Source: Enterobacteriaceae bacterium B14 (GTDB lineage: Bacteria; Pseudomonadota; Gammaproteobacteria; Enterobacterales; Enterobacteriaceae). From it: a stretch of 64,000 nucleotides of DNA. The notes beneath the pieces are model-generated. The model was not told the origin of the DNA. It did no database searches and worked only from the letters and a program-made list of their open reading frames with translations. Shown one piece after another: positions 38,104 to 46,272 of the stretch. The stretch covers positions 795,058-859,057 of the forward strand of contig DF158882.1 in the NCBI GenBank assembly GCA_000307305.1, written 5' to 3'. Both the position numbers and the translations under genes were made by a program. Every line of letters begins with the position of its first letter. The first letter of the stretch is position 1.

Positions 38104-38747
38104 ACGTTCTCCGGCATCTGATAAAGAATGGCGTTGATGATCGCAGCGGCAACGTTACTGCCACCCTTTCGGCCTTTCGCCGCAATACAGCGCAAGCCAC
38201 TGCTAATCAGCGCATCTTTTGACTCCTCTGCACCAACAAAACCAACAGGAACACCGATGACCGCAATCGGGCTGCTTTGATTCTCCATCACGTCATGTTC
38301 CATTAGCCGAAACAGTGCAGTCGGTGCATTGCCAAAGACAAAGATTTTTTCTCCTGACTCCTGCATGGCGATATCAACAGCCGCCATAGAGCGTGTGATC
38401 TGCTGCTGCTTTGCTATCTGCACCACTCTGGGGTCGCTGATATAGCAACGGCACTGGCTACCGTATTGAGCCAGCCGCGTTTTATTGATGCCAGAGAGCG
38501 CCATTGTTGTGTCGGTATATAAGGTCGCGCCCCGCAGGATACCCTCGCGGATCGTGCTCAATACCTCTGGGGAGAAGTGAAGAATATCCAACCAGTCGAA
38601 ATCTGCCGTGGTGTGGATAACACGTTTGATGACCGCCTCATGCTCTCGATCGATAAAACGGTACTCAGGACGTGTCTCCTGAATAAGGTCACTGATAATA
38701 CAAAAACTGTTCTTTTCAATCTTGCCGGGATTTTGAATGTAATCCAT
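38100..38747 (-). CDS. cbiC: CbiC, cobalt-precorrin-8 methylmutase
   Basis: A 215-residue mutase that moves the C11 methyl group to C12, yielding cobyrinate. The catalytic-His region is [20 protein letters not shown], and [33 protein letters not shown] and [20 protein letters not shown] are conserved. A 13-nt gap separates it from cbiB. Confidence 0.95.
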   Translation of the reverse strand: MDYIQNPGKIEKNSFCIISDLIQETRPEYRFIDREHEAVIKRVIHTTADFDWLDILHFSPEVLSTIREGILRGATLYTDTTMALSGINKTRLAQYGSQCRCYISDPRVVQIAKQQQITRSMAAVDIAMQESGEKIFVFGNAPTALFRLMEHDVMENQSSPIAVIGVPVGFVGAEESKDALISSGLRCIAAKGRKGGSNVAAAIINAILYQMPENV

Positions 38748-38760
38748 GAGATTTTTACTC

Positions 38761-39720
38761 TTATATCATCACGTTAAATAGGCTCTGTAATAACGCAAAC
38801 AGCGATAGCGCTATCACCGACGCAGTCATCATCAGTTGGGTCGTCGTTGAAATATCTTCAAGGGTGATTTCGCGCCTCGCTTCACCTATCCACGGTTTTT
38901 CAATCCGTTGTTCAAAGTAGATGCTTGAGCCTCCAAGGCGAATCCCCAATGCGCCCGCGACGGTGGCTTCAGGCCAGCCGCTGTTGGGGCTTTTATGTTG
39001 GTAGCGATCTCGCCAACCGATATGTAGAGCCTGACGGTAATTCAGTTTCAGCCAGCACGCGGCTAAGACCAGCAGTAGCCAGCTCAAGCGAGCGGGGAAC
39101 CAATTGGCCACATCGTCCATCCGTGCAGAGAACATGCCGATAGCCTGAAATTTGGGGGTTTTGTACCCCACCATCGAGTCCAGCGTATTCACGGCTTTAT
39201 AGGCCATTGCGAGCGGCGCGCCGCCCAACATGAGGAAGAACAGGGGTGAGATAACGCCATCGACCGTGTTTTCTGCCACGGTTTCTGTGGTGGCTTGAGC
39301 AATTTGGTGTGGCTCTAATTGGCAAGTATTACGCCCTACAATCCATGAGAGCTTCTCTCGGCTCTCGGCCAAATCCTCTTTCTTCAATGCTCGATAAACC
39401 AGATGGGCCGCATCACTCAGGCTGCGAGTCGCCAGCGTGGTGTAGATCATCCAGACTTCAACGATGCACCCCAGCCAGAATTGAATGCCGAAAGCCAGCC
39501 GGAGCAACCAAAAACTCACTAGCCAACTGGCGCCAACGACGACGATCCACAGCGCTGCGCCGCCCAGTTTTAAACTGAACTCGGTATGACATAGGCTGCG
39601 GATCACCTTTTCTGTCTGGCTTATAAGCCAGCCAATCCAGTGGATCGGGTGAGGCCAGTGATGAGGATCACCCAGTTTTAGATCCAGCATGAATGCAGTT
39701 AGCCAGAGGAGCACACTCAT
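38761..39720 (-). CDS. cbiB: CbiB, adenosylcobinamide-phosphate synthase
   Basis: A 319-residue inner-membrane protein with about five membrane segments that attaches (R)-1-amino-2-propanol phosphate to adenosylcobyric acid. Landmarks are LDLKLGDPHHWPHPIHWIGW, LSWIVGRNTCQLEPHQIAQA, ETVAENTVDGVISPLFFLML and YKTPKFQAIGMFSARMDDVA. It uses the product of CobD, encoded in the divergent operon. It overlaps cbiA by 4 nt. Confidence 0.95.
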   Translation of the reverse strand: MSVLLWLTAFMLDLKLGDPHHWPHPIHWIGWLISQTEKVIRSLCHTEFSLKLGGAALWIVVVGASWLVSFWLLRLAFGIQFWLGCIVEVWMIYTTLATRSLSDAAHLVYRALKKEDLAESREKLSWIVGRNTCQLEPHQIAQATTETVAENTVDGVISPLFFLMLGGAPLAMAYKAVNTLDSMVGYKTPKFQAIGMFSARMDDVANWFPARLSWLLLVLAACWLKLNYRQALHIGWRDRYQHKSPNSGWPEATVAGALGIRLGGSSIYFEQRIEKPWIGEARREITLEDISTTTQLMMTASVIALSLFALLQSLFNVMI

Positions 39721-41117
39721 AGATGCTCCCGAGCGATCTTAAGCCAGCGGTGAAGTAAACCGGGGCGTTGAGCGAAATGGACGTGGAGATAACTGGCTAA
39801 CGTATTGCAGCTCTGATAGCCGCCCTGCCAGTTTTTTTCGACAACGCCATCTCGCCGTTTTGTCATGTCAAAAACAGGGGAAAGCTCGGACGTAAAGTCT
39901 GAATAGTGGAATTCATGCCCACGCAGCGTCTCACCTTTTTCAGCTAAAATGGTGTCGCTATTCGCCGTCGCTTCGCTATAACCAAAACGCGTCAGCCGTT
40001 TCCCCATATGGCTGTTACCTGCAATCAGCCCAACCATGGGATGGGTTATTCCATCGGCATCCGTTAAGGTTTCCCCTAAATACATCAGCCCGCCGCATTC
40101 GGCATAAATAGGAATCCCTTTCTGATGGGCTTGCTGTAATGAGCGATGCATGGCGGTATTGGTGGCAAGCTGTTGAGCATAGATTTCTGGATAGCCGCCG
40201 CCGATATAGACCATTTGGCATTCCGGCAACTGTTTATCGGCAAGCGGGCTAAATCGTTTGATAACGACACCTGATTTTTCCAGCAGAGCTAAGTTATCGG
40301 GATAATAGAAGTTAAAGGCTTGGTCTTCGGCAAGCGCCAGTGTTAGCCCTTGCCCTAACCCCGCCTCAATCAACCCTTCTGCATTGCCGAGCGGTAACTG
40401 AGATAGGCGCGTAAGCGCCAGTAATGTATCCAGCTCAACAGTTGATTCAATCTGCTCTGCTAAGGCTTGCCAACACGGTTCATAGTTTTGTTTCTGTTCA
40501 TAGGCAGAGTGAAGGCCAAGATGACGTGATGAGAGTTCGATATTTGGCATCACGGGAAGCCTTCCCAGCACAGGGATCTGGCAGTGTTGTTCGATGGCCT
40601 GTTTTAACAGCTGATAATGGCTATCGCTGTTAACGCGGTTTATTAGCACGCCAGCAATATTGACTGAAGGATCAAACGTTTTAAAACCCATCACTGTTGC
40701 CGCAATCGATGTTGATACGCCTTTTCCATCGACCAAGAGAATAACGGGACATCCTAGCTGCTTCGCCATTGCCGCACTGCTGCAATAGTCTGACGCGGTA
40801 CCGAAGCCATCATACAGCCCCATCACTCCTTCAATCACCGCGATGTCTTTATCAGCGACACACTGATTAAACAAACCATTAAGAATAGAAGCAGGCAACA
40901 TAAAGGCATCGAGGTTGCGACTAGCAACACCTGTTACTGCGGTATGCCAGCTGCTATCGAGATAATCGGGGCCAATCTTGAAAGGCTGTATGCGCATCTG
41001 ACGAGCCATTAACGCGCGCATAAGACCCAGCGTCATGGTGGTTTTCCCACATCCGCTTGAGGTTCCTGCTATAACAAATGCATATTTCTGCTGCTGTTGC
41101 ATACCCTTTCCTAACAT
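39717..41117 (-). CDS. cbiA: CbiA, cobyrinate a,c-diamide synthase
   Basis: A 466-residue glutamine-dependent amidotransferase that amidates the a and c side chains; first gene of the operon. The N-terminal P-loop is AGTSSGCGKTTMTLGLMRAL, and the C-terminal glutaminase carries IPIYAECGGLMYLGETLTDA with its Cys nucleophile. The ATG at 41117 has GAGGGGG 7 nt upstream, but a second ATG five codons later (41102) also has a good site (AGGAAAGGG). A hairpin could cover the first site. Operon expression probably starts in the long AT-rich gap before it. Confidence 0.94.
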   Translation of the reverse strand: MLGKGMQQQQKYAFVIAGTSSGCGKTTMTLGLMRALMARQMRIQPFKIGPDYLDSSWHTAVTGVASRNLDAFMLPASILNGLFNQCVADKDIAVIEGVMGLYDGFGTASDYCSSAAMAKQLGCPVILLVDGKGVSTSIAATVMGFKTFDPSVNIAGVLINRVNSDSHYQLLKQAIEQHCQIPVLGRLPVMPNIELSSRHLGLHSAYEQKQNYEPCWQALAEQIESTVELDTLLALTRLSQLPLGNAEGLIEAGLGQGLTLALAEDQAFNFYYPDNLALLEKSGVVIKRFSPLADKQLPECQMVYIGGGYPEIYAQQLATNTAMHRSLQQAHQKGIPIYAECGGLMYLGETLTDADGITHPMVGLIAGNSHMGKRLTRFGYSEATANSDTILAEKGETLRGHEFHYSDFTSELSPVFDMTKRRDGVVEKNWQGGYQSCNTLASYLHVHFAQRPGLLHRWLKIAREHL

Positions 41118-41120
41118 GTC

Positions 41121-41157
41121 ATTGCCCCCTCGACCCGATCATTCTTTTGGGGGTAAT
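41121..41157 (-). promoter_or_regulatory. Hairpin covering the cbiA ribosome site
   Basis: On the minus strand ATTACCCCC pairs with GGGGGCAAT (eight of nine pairs) around 19 bases, hiding the GAGGGGG ribosome site of the ATG at 41117. In Salmonella a ribosome-site hairpin in the cob leader takes part in B12 repression, so this could be an analogous switch. No B12-box consensus was seen upstream. Confidence 0.45.
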
Positions 41158-41797
41158 TGTTATTCCTGTGTAAAAAAACAGGCGAAATCCAGTGATAAGC
41201 TATGTTATTCACTAAGATGAATCTGGTTATTTAATTAATACAGATGACACACAAAAATCTTTAGATTTAAAAACCTAAAATTAACAGATTAAATAAAAAT
41301 CAAAGCCAATAAACATATTTACAACTATCTCTATCTGATGTCTTTTATAAATTATAATCATTATTCCGGTTTATTTTAAAATACACAATTCGCATTATGT
41401 AAAAATACCTATATTCTTTTTTTGTGACCACCCTCATAAATATGTATAGCAACTAAAAATGTTGTACATGAAAATGTGCTCAAAAGGATTTTAAATCATA
41501 TCTGAAATAATTTAATGTATAGCAATAATCATTTTAATTATAGGTAAAACAAAACAACCAATTGAATTTAATGAAATTTAGTTTGTTTATTTTATGGAAA
41601 AATAATTCATTACCTATCTAAATAAGGTCATTCCTTAAAATGATTAATTTATGAGATCGAAATCAAATTTATTATTTCTTCATTAATGGATAATGCGCGA
41701 ACATTTTAAATGCACAATTCATTTCTTTTATATAAAAACAATATTTTATTTTGACGTTAAATTAACCCTTCATCTCTTAAGTCATAAAGGTAGACTA
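41158..41797. other. AT-rich control gap between cbiA and the divergent SUMT operon
   Basis: A 640-nt gap without a supported gene. I looked for the conserved cobalamin-riboswitch pieces (GCCACTG loop and the B12 box AGCCAGGAGACC-type) on both strands and did not find them. A CRP-like site at 41421-41440 is the clearest element. A weak FNR-like match (8 of 10) lies near 41290-41303 on the minus strand. Confidence 0.45.
41421..41440. promoter_or_regulatory. CRP-like site between the two cob operons
   Basis: TTTGTGACCACCCTCATAAA has nine of ten core matches to TGTGA-N6-TCACA and nearly symmetric flanks. Catabolite control of cob genes is known in Salmonella. The site is over 300 nt from either start codon, so long leaders would be needed. 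Confidence 0.45.
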
Positions 41798-42583
41798 ATG
41801 AATAAAGGAAAAGTGTGGCTGGTTGGTGCTGGCCCTGGGGAAGCTTCTTTAATTACTGTAAAAGGATTACATTGTATTCGTGAAGCAGATGTTATTGTCC
41901 ATGACCGTTTAGTTAACCCCGAACTTATCGCGCAAGCACCCGTTGATTGCAATATCATCGACGTAGGTAAAACCCCAAACCGCCATTTGGTTCCTCAAGA
42001 CCAGATTAACCAAATTCTAATTGATCATGCCCTCTCTGGAAAAAATGTCGTGCGTCTAAAAGGCGGTGATCCTTATGTTTTTGGCCGAGGTGGTGAAGAG
42101 GCAGAAAGCCTGTCTCAACAGCATATCCCTTTCGAAATCGTCCCAGGGATCAGTTCATCGATTGGCGGCCTCGCTTACGCAGGGATTCCTGTTACCCACC
42201 GTGATTATGCTTCTAGCTTTCACGTGGTGACGGGGCATCTTTGTCAGGGTAATGAGCCACAGAATTGGCATGCATTGGCTCAAATAGAAGGCACATTGGT
42301 CATTTTGATGGGGATGGCTCGTCAAGATGAGATCTGTCAGCGGCTTATCGAGGGCGGAAAATCTGCCGATACACCAGCGGCTGCCGTCATGTATGCCAGC
42401 CAGCAACGCCAAAGAATCGCAAAAGGTACACTGTCGACCTTACAACATGAGATAGAACGTGAAAAAATAGAGGCTCCTGCTTTAATCGTCATTGGTAAAG
42501 TGGTGAATTTAAGCGATGTGCTCTCCTTTATATCAACGCGGGTTGATATCTCACTTGAGCCTCTACTACAGACAGCGATATAG
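41798..42583 (+). CDS. cobA: Uroporphyrinogen-III C-methyltransferase (SUMT)
   Basis: A 261-residue SAM-dependent methyltransferase that converts uroporphyrinogen III to precorrin-2. The start is the ATG at 41798 (MNKGKVWLVGAGPGEASLIT), with AAAGG 9 nt upstream. An in-frame extension upstream is AT-rich and without family similarity. VVRLKGGDPYVFGRGGEEAE and EIVPGISSSIGGLAYAGIPV are the SAM loops, and VTHRDYASSFHVVTGHL is the SUMT signature. It stands alone rather than fused as in CysG. It is first in an operon with cobD, pduX and a precorrin-2 dehydrogenase, divergent from cbiA. Confidence 0.95.
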   Translation: MNKGKVWLVGAGPGEASLITVKGLHCIREADVIVHDRLVNPELIAQAPVDCNIIDVGKTPNRHLVPQDQINQILIDHALSGKNVVRLKGGDPYVFGRGGEEAESLSQQHIPFEIVPGISSSIGGLAYAGIPVTHRDYASSFHVVTGHLCQGNEPQNWHALAQIEGTLVILMGMARQDEICQRLIEGGKSADTPAAAVMYASQQRQRIAKGTLSTLQHEIEREKIEAPALIVIGKVVNLSDVLSFISTRVDISLEPLLQTAI

Positions 42584-42602
42584 CAATATTAAGAGATGCA
42601 AG

Positions 42603-43688
42603 ATGACTGACACAATGAGCGAACACGGTGGAAATACAGTAGAAGTCGCCCAGCAAATGGGGATCTCAGCTGAGGAGCTTATTGATTTCAGTGCCAATAT
42701 TAATCCGCTGGGTGCACCAGAGCGGGTTAAAGAGGTTATCAAGGCGCACCTTTCCTGCATTGAGAAATACCCTGACGTCGAATATCGACATTTGCACCGT
42801 ACTTTAGCTGATGCCCATGGCTGCAAAGCCTCGCAAATCTTAGCTGGTAATGGGGCAACAGAATTAATCTACTCCGTTGTCCGTTATTTGAAACCAACCC
42901 GAGCGGTGTTACTTACCCCAGGGTTTGCCGAGTATCGCCGTGCATTGCAGCAGTCTCAAGTTGAGATCTTCGATTATTCTCTGTTAGAAGAGCAAGGGTT
43001 TCAGCCTGACTCTGGCTTGCTTGACATGCTGGCGGAGGTAAAACCCGATTGTCTGTTTGTTGCTACCCCCAATAACCCGACCGGATTAATGCCCGATGCA
43101 TCATTCATGCTCGCGCTGGTGGGGTATTGTGAGCGACATAGCATCGCATTAATCATTGATGAAGCTTTTATCGACTTTTTACCTGATGTTGAAGGGTTAA
43201 TTTCACAGGTAGCGCATACTCAACACCTCTATATTTTACGATCCCTCACTAAGTTCTTCGCGATTCCCGGTTTGCGCCTTGGCTATATGGTAAGCGGCGA
43301 TATCGAAGGGATGGCATGGATGAAGACCCAGCGAGAGCCTTGGTCGATCAATGCATTTGCCGCTTTAGCGGGTGAAGTACTATTAGATGATGACGCTTAT
43401 ATTGCCGCGACTCACCGCTGGTTGAAGGAACAACGACATTATCTCTATCAACATCTTTGCGAATTTGCCGAACTTAAGGTCTGGCAACCCACGGCGAATT
43501 ATCTGTTTTTTCGCTGCAACAAGTCTGGTTTTGATTTGCAAAAGGCCTTGCTGGGATACCGTATCCTCATTCGTCACTGTAAAAATTACCCAGGGTTAAA
43601 TGCAGATTATTATCGTGTCGCTGTACGAAGTGAAGCGGATAATCAGGCTTTGATTCATGCACTGAGCAAGGCTTTTTCTCATGGCTGA
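42603..43688 (+). CDS. cobD: CobD, threonine-phosphate decarboxylase
   Basis: A 361-residue PLP enzyme of the aminotransferase I/II fold that makes (R)-1-amino-2-propanol phosphate from L-threonine phosphate, the linker of B12. The start is the ATG at 42603 (MTDTMSEHGGNTVEVAQQMG). Landmarks are LIDFSANINPLGAPERV, VATPNNPTGLMPD, LIIDEAFIDFLPD and LRSLTKFFAIPGLRLGYMV with the PLP-binding Lys. It overlaps pduX by 8 nt. Confidence 0.94.
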   Translation: MTDTMSEHGGNTVEVAQQMGISAEELIDFSANINPLGAPERVKEVIKAHLSCIEKYPDVEYRHLHRTLADAHGCKASQILAGNGATELIYSVVRYLKPTRAVLLTPGFAEYRRALQQSQVEIFDYSLLEEQGFQPDSGLLDMLAEVKPDCLFVATPNNPTGLMPDASFMLALVGYCERHSIALIIDEAFIDFLPDVEGLISQVAHTQHLYILRSLTKFFAIPGLRLGYMVSGDIEGMAWMKTQREPWSINAFAALAGEVLLDDDAYIAATHRWLKEQRHYLYQHLCEFAELKVWQPTANYLFFRCNKSGFDLQKALLGYRILIRHCKNYPGLNADYYRVAVRSEADNQALIHALSKAFSHG

Positions 43689-44541
43689 AGCCCGTTGCCC
43701 TGCCTCCTGTGGGGAGTTGATTCAAGGGTGGATACTCGGCGGAGAAAAACTGATCTCCTGCCCTATTAACTGGTATAGCCATGTTTCCATCACCGAAGGA
43801 AAACCCTTGCCATCTGAACGCCCTCGTATGCGTCAAATGGTTAACCTTATACTCAATGCTTTTGGTGAACCCACTGATCTCACCAAGGGTTTGTGCATAG
43901 AGTTAGAATCCACGATTCCCGTTGCTAAAGGGCTTGCTAGCAGCACAGCGGATATTGCCGCTACGGCAAAAGCAACCGCTGCACTATTAGGCCAATCACT
44001 GAGCCATGAGGTAATTGCCCAGCTATGTGTCAAATTAGAACCTACAGACAGTACCCTCTTTGACTGCCTTACTCTGTTTGATCATCAAACAGCCCAGACT
44101 CAGGTCACTTTTCAATGGAAGCCCGATCTCGATATCCTACTGTTGGAAAGCCCGCTGAACCTGCTGACTGAAGATTATCATCGGCTCGATCGTCATTCAT
44201 TGCTTATAGAGCAAGCCGATAAGCTAGATGCCTCTCTGCGGCAATTTCAGTTAGCCGATGCACAGCAGGACTACTATCGATTAGGTGAGGCAGCCACTTT
44301 AAGCGCGATAGCCTGCCAGCCTATTCTCCCTAAGCCACTATTTCAGCCACTTCTGGATCTTGTCGAACATACAGGTATCTATGGCCTTAACGTTGCCCAC
44401 AGCGGCAGTGTTATCGGTCTTTTGTTAGACCGCCGTTTACACGATGTCGATTACCTTTATTGGGCGCTCAGCCAAGCTCCGTTTGTTCAACACTACCCAC
44501 ACCTTCATCTGGTCAAAATGGCTTCTGGCGGCGTGTCTTAA
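43681..44541 (+). CDS. pduX: PduX-like L-threonine kinase
   Basis: A 286-residue GHMP-family kinase that phosphorylates L-threonine, supplying CobD. The N-terminus ARCPASCGELIQGWILGGEK and the ATP-binding PVAKGLASSTADIAATAKAT (near residue 80) are diagnostic, and GLNVAHSGSVIGLLLDRRL is motif 3. In Salmonella the homologue is part of the pdu locus. Here it is placed directly with cobD, and the 8-nt overlap suggests coupled synthesis. Confidence 0.93.
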   Translation: MAEARCPASCGELIQGWILGGEKLISCPINWYSHVSITEGKPLPSERPRMRQMVNLILNAFGEPTDLTKGLCIELESTIPVAKGLASSTADIAATAKATAALLGQSLSHEVIAQLCVKLEPTDSTLFDCLTLFDHQTAQTQVTFQWKPDLDILLLESPLNLLTEDYHRLDRHSLLIEQADKLDASLRQFQLADAQQDYYRLGEAATLSAIACQPILPKPLFQPLLDLVEHTGIYGLNVAHSGSVIGLLLDRRLHDVDYLYWALSQAPFVQHYPHLHLVKMASGGVS

Positions 44542-44556
44542 TCAAGGAGAAAGGCG

Positions 44557-45228
44557 ATGGATTTAATGCCCATATTCTGCAATCTGCAACAAAAGCGATG
44601 CCTGATTGTAGGTGGAGGCCGTATTGCCGCTCACAAAGCACAAAGGTTATTAAAAGCCAAAGCAGAGCTAGTCATTGTGTCACTAGATTTTAATGATGAA
44701 CTGCTGGCGCTAGGGGAAATGCCCAATGTCACACTTGTCCACGCCTGCTTTGATGAATGTTGGTTGGAGGGTTGTTGGTTAGCTGTGGCGGCAACAGATA
44801 ACGCAGAAGTGAATCAGCATGTTTATGAATGCGCTACACAGCGGCAAATATTTTGTAATGTGGTCGATAATCCCCACAGCACCTCTTTTATTACGCCTGC
44901 GGTTATTGACCACTCCCCGATTCTGATCGCCATGACGACGGGTGGTAATGCCCCCGTTCTTAGCCGCCTGCTACGCCAACAAATTGAATCTCATCTCTCT
45001 GTGTCATCACTGCCTCCGTTGGCGCAACTTGCGGGCTACCTCCGCAACCGAGTAAAAAACCACTTTCAAACGACGTCAGAGAAGCAGCAGTTCTGGTTGA
45101 GTTTCTTTACTGACCCTCGACTTATCAACGCCGTTGAACATCAAGATACATTAGCGATTAATCTGCATATTAAACGATTAATGGATGAAACCAATGGTGT
45201 CGTCTTATCAAACAGTCAGATTAAATAA
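44557..45228 (+). CDS. Precorrin-2 dehydrogenase (CysG N-terminal/Met8-like)
   Basis: A 223-residue protein matching the N-terminal half of CysG. The NAD-binding loop is KRCLIVGGGRIAAHKAQRLL, followed by WLAVAATDNAEVNQHVYECA, IFCNVVDNPHSTSFITPAVI and IAMTTGGNAPVLSRLLRQQI. It oxidises precorrin-2 to sirohydrochlorin, the substrate of CbiK (and of siroheme synthesis if its ferrochelatase activity is kept). The methyltransferase half is absent because SUMT is encoded separately at the start of this operon. It has a strong ribosome site (AAGGAGAAAGG). No terminator was seen after it. Confidence 0.92.
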   Translation: MDLMPIFCNLQQKRCLIVGGGRIAAHKAQRLLKAKAELVIVSLDFNDELLALGEMPNVTLVHACFDECWLEGCWLAVAATDNAEVNQHVYECATQRQIFCNVVDNPHSTSFITPAVIDHSPILIAMTTGGNAPVLSRLLRQQIESHLSVSSLPPLAQLAGYLRNRVKNHFQTTSEKQQFWLSFFTDPRLINAVEHQDTLAINLHIKRLMDETNGVVLSNSQIK

Positions 45229-45807
45229 TGTGAGCTATTTAATATAATTCAGAAAAAACAAAATTAATATGCTTGGTGAGTCACGAAAACGAAATTATTT
45301 TTTCAACGAAAAGAATTTAAAATAAGACAATAATTAATTCATCAAATATTCAATATGAGTCACACAAGCAATATAAATAAAAGCGTTACTTTTATCATGC
45401 CGAACATAGTAAATACCATTATAAACAAACAATGAATAAATTTTAAATAGATCACATTATTGATAATGATATATTCTTATATCACTTTGTTAAATTAATG
45501 TTTTCTCTGTTACCACAAAAATAAACACCAGAAATATCATATAGATACTTTGTTTTATTTAAAATAAAAACAGCCATTTATTATTCCAGTATAATTTTCA
45601 AGACTTTCTGAAAATATATCATTTGTGTTTATTCTATAGGGAAAGCACATTGTTAAACCATAAACAATCGTATCAATATTGCTTATTAGATTAGCGGTTA
45701 AATTTATGCTGATAGATTATAAAAAGGCATTGACTTATATCGGCAAGAATTCTCTTAATTAAATTTCAATCAAATTAAATGTATTAACTCCATATAGAGG
45801 GCTTAAC
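45229..45807. other. AT-rich control gap upstream of glutamate mutase
   Basis: A 580-nt gap without a gene. It is very AT-rich. The only structured parts are the CRP/FNR-like stretch at 45439-45473 and a GAGGG ribosome site before the ATG at 45808. I saw no riboswitch consensus and no clear terminator for the upstream cob genes. Confidence 0.45.
45439..45473 (+). promoter_or_regulatory. Possible CRP half-site and FNR-like site
   Basis: TAGATCACATT (ending 45460) matches the right half of a CRP operator, but its left half is poor. TTGATAATGATATA (45460-45473) matches eight of ten FNR core positions. These fit an anaerobic, carbon-controlled fermentation operon, yet each is imperfect and the distance to the gene is over 330 nt. 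Confidence 0.3.
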
Positions 45808-46272
45808 ATGCAAAATCCAACGATTGTTATGGGCGTGATTGGCGCTGATTGTCATGCTGTCGGTAATAAAGTATTAGACCGTGTTTTCACTATGCATAAC
45901 TTTAATGTTATCAATCTCGGCGTCATGGTCAGCCAAGATGAATATATCGATGCGGCGATAGAAACAGGTGCTGAAGCTATCGTCGTTTCCTCTATTTACG
46001 GACATGGCGATATCGACTGTATGGGAATGCGCGAGCGTTGCATAGAGCGCGGCATTGGCAGTATCCCGATGTTTGTTGGCGGAAACTTGGTAATTGGTAA
46101 GCATGATTTTTCAGAGACAGAAGCCAAATTCAAAGAAATGGGTTTTCAGCGCGTCTTCGCACCCGATACAGACCTTGAAATGGTCTGTTCCCTCATGAAA
46201 AACGATATAGAGCAGGCTGCTGCCGCAAAACTCTCCGCTGAGTTAGAGCTTTGCGCTGAGGGCCTGCAATGA
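45808..46272 (+). CDS. glmS: Glutamate mutase, B12-binding S subunit
   Basis: A 154-residue cobalamin-binding subunit (sigma/MutS) of glutamate mutase, which interconverts L-glutamate and (2S,3S)-3-methylaspartate. The base-off B12 motif D-x-H-x-x-G is in IGADCHAVGNKVLDRVF (Asp, His and Gly near residues 14-19). VVSSIYGHGDIDCMGMRERC and FVGGNLVIGKHDF line the nucleotide tail. It is about 17 residues longer at the C-terminus than clostridial GlmS. It should not be confused with the glucosamine synthase of the same name. It overlaps glmL by 4 nt. Confidence 0.95.
   Translation: MQNPTIVMGVIGADCHAVGNKVLDRVFTMHNFNVINLGVMVSQDEYIDAAIETGAEAIVVSSIYGHGDIDCMGMRERCIERGIGSIPMFVGGNLVIGKHDFSETEAKFKEMGFQRVFAPDTDLEMVCSLMKNDIEQAAAAKLSAELELCAEGLQ

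Noticed and set aside
41158..41797. Cobalamin riboswitch upstream of cbiA or SUMT
   Set aside because: The conserved GCCACTG loop and B12 box were looked for on both strands by eye and not found. Only a covariance-model search could settle this.
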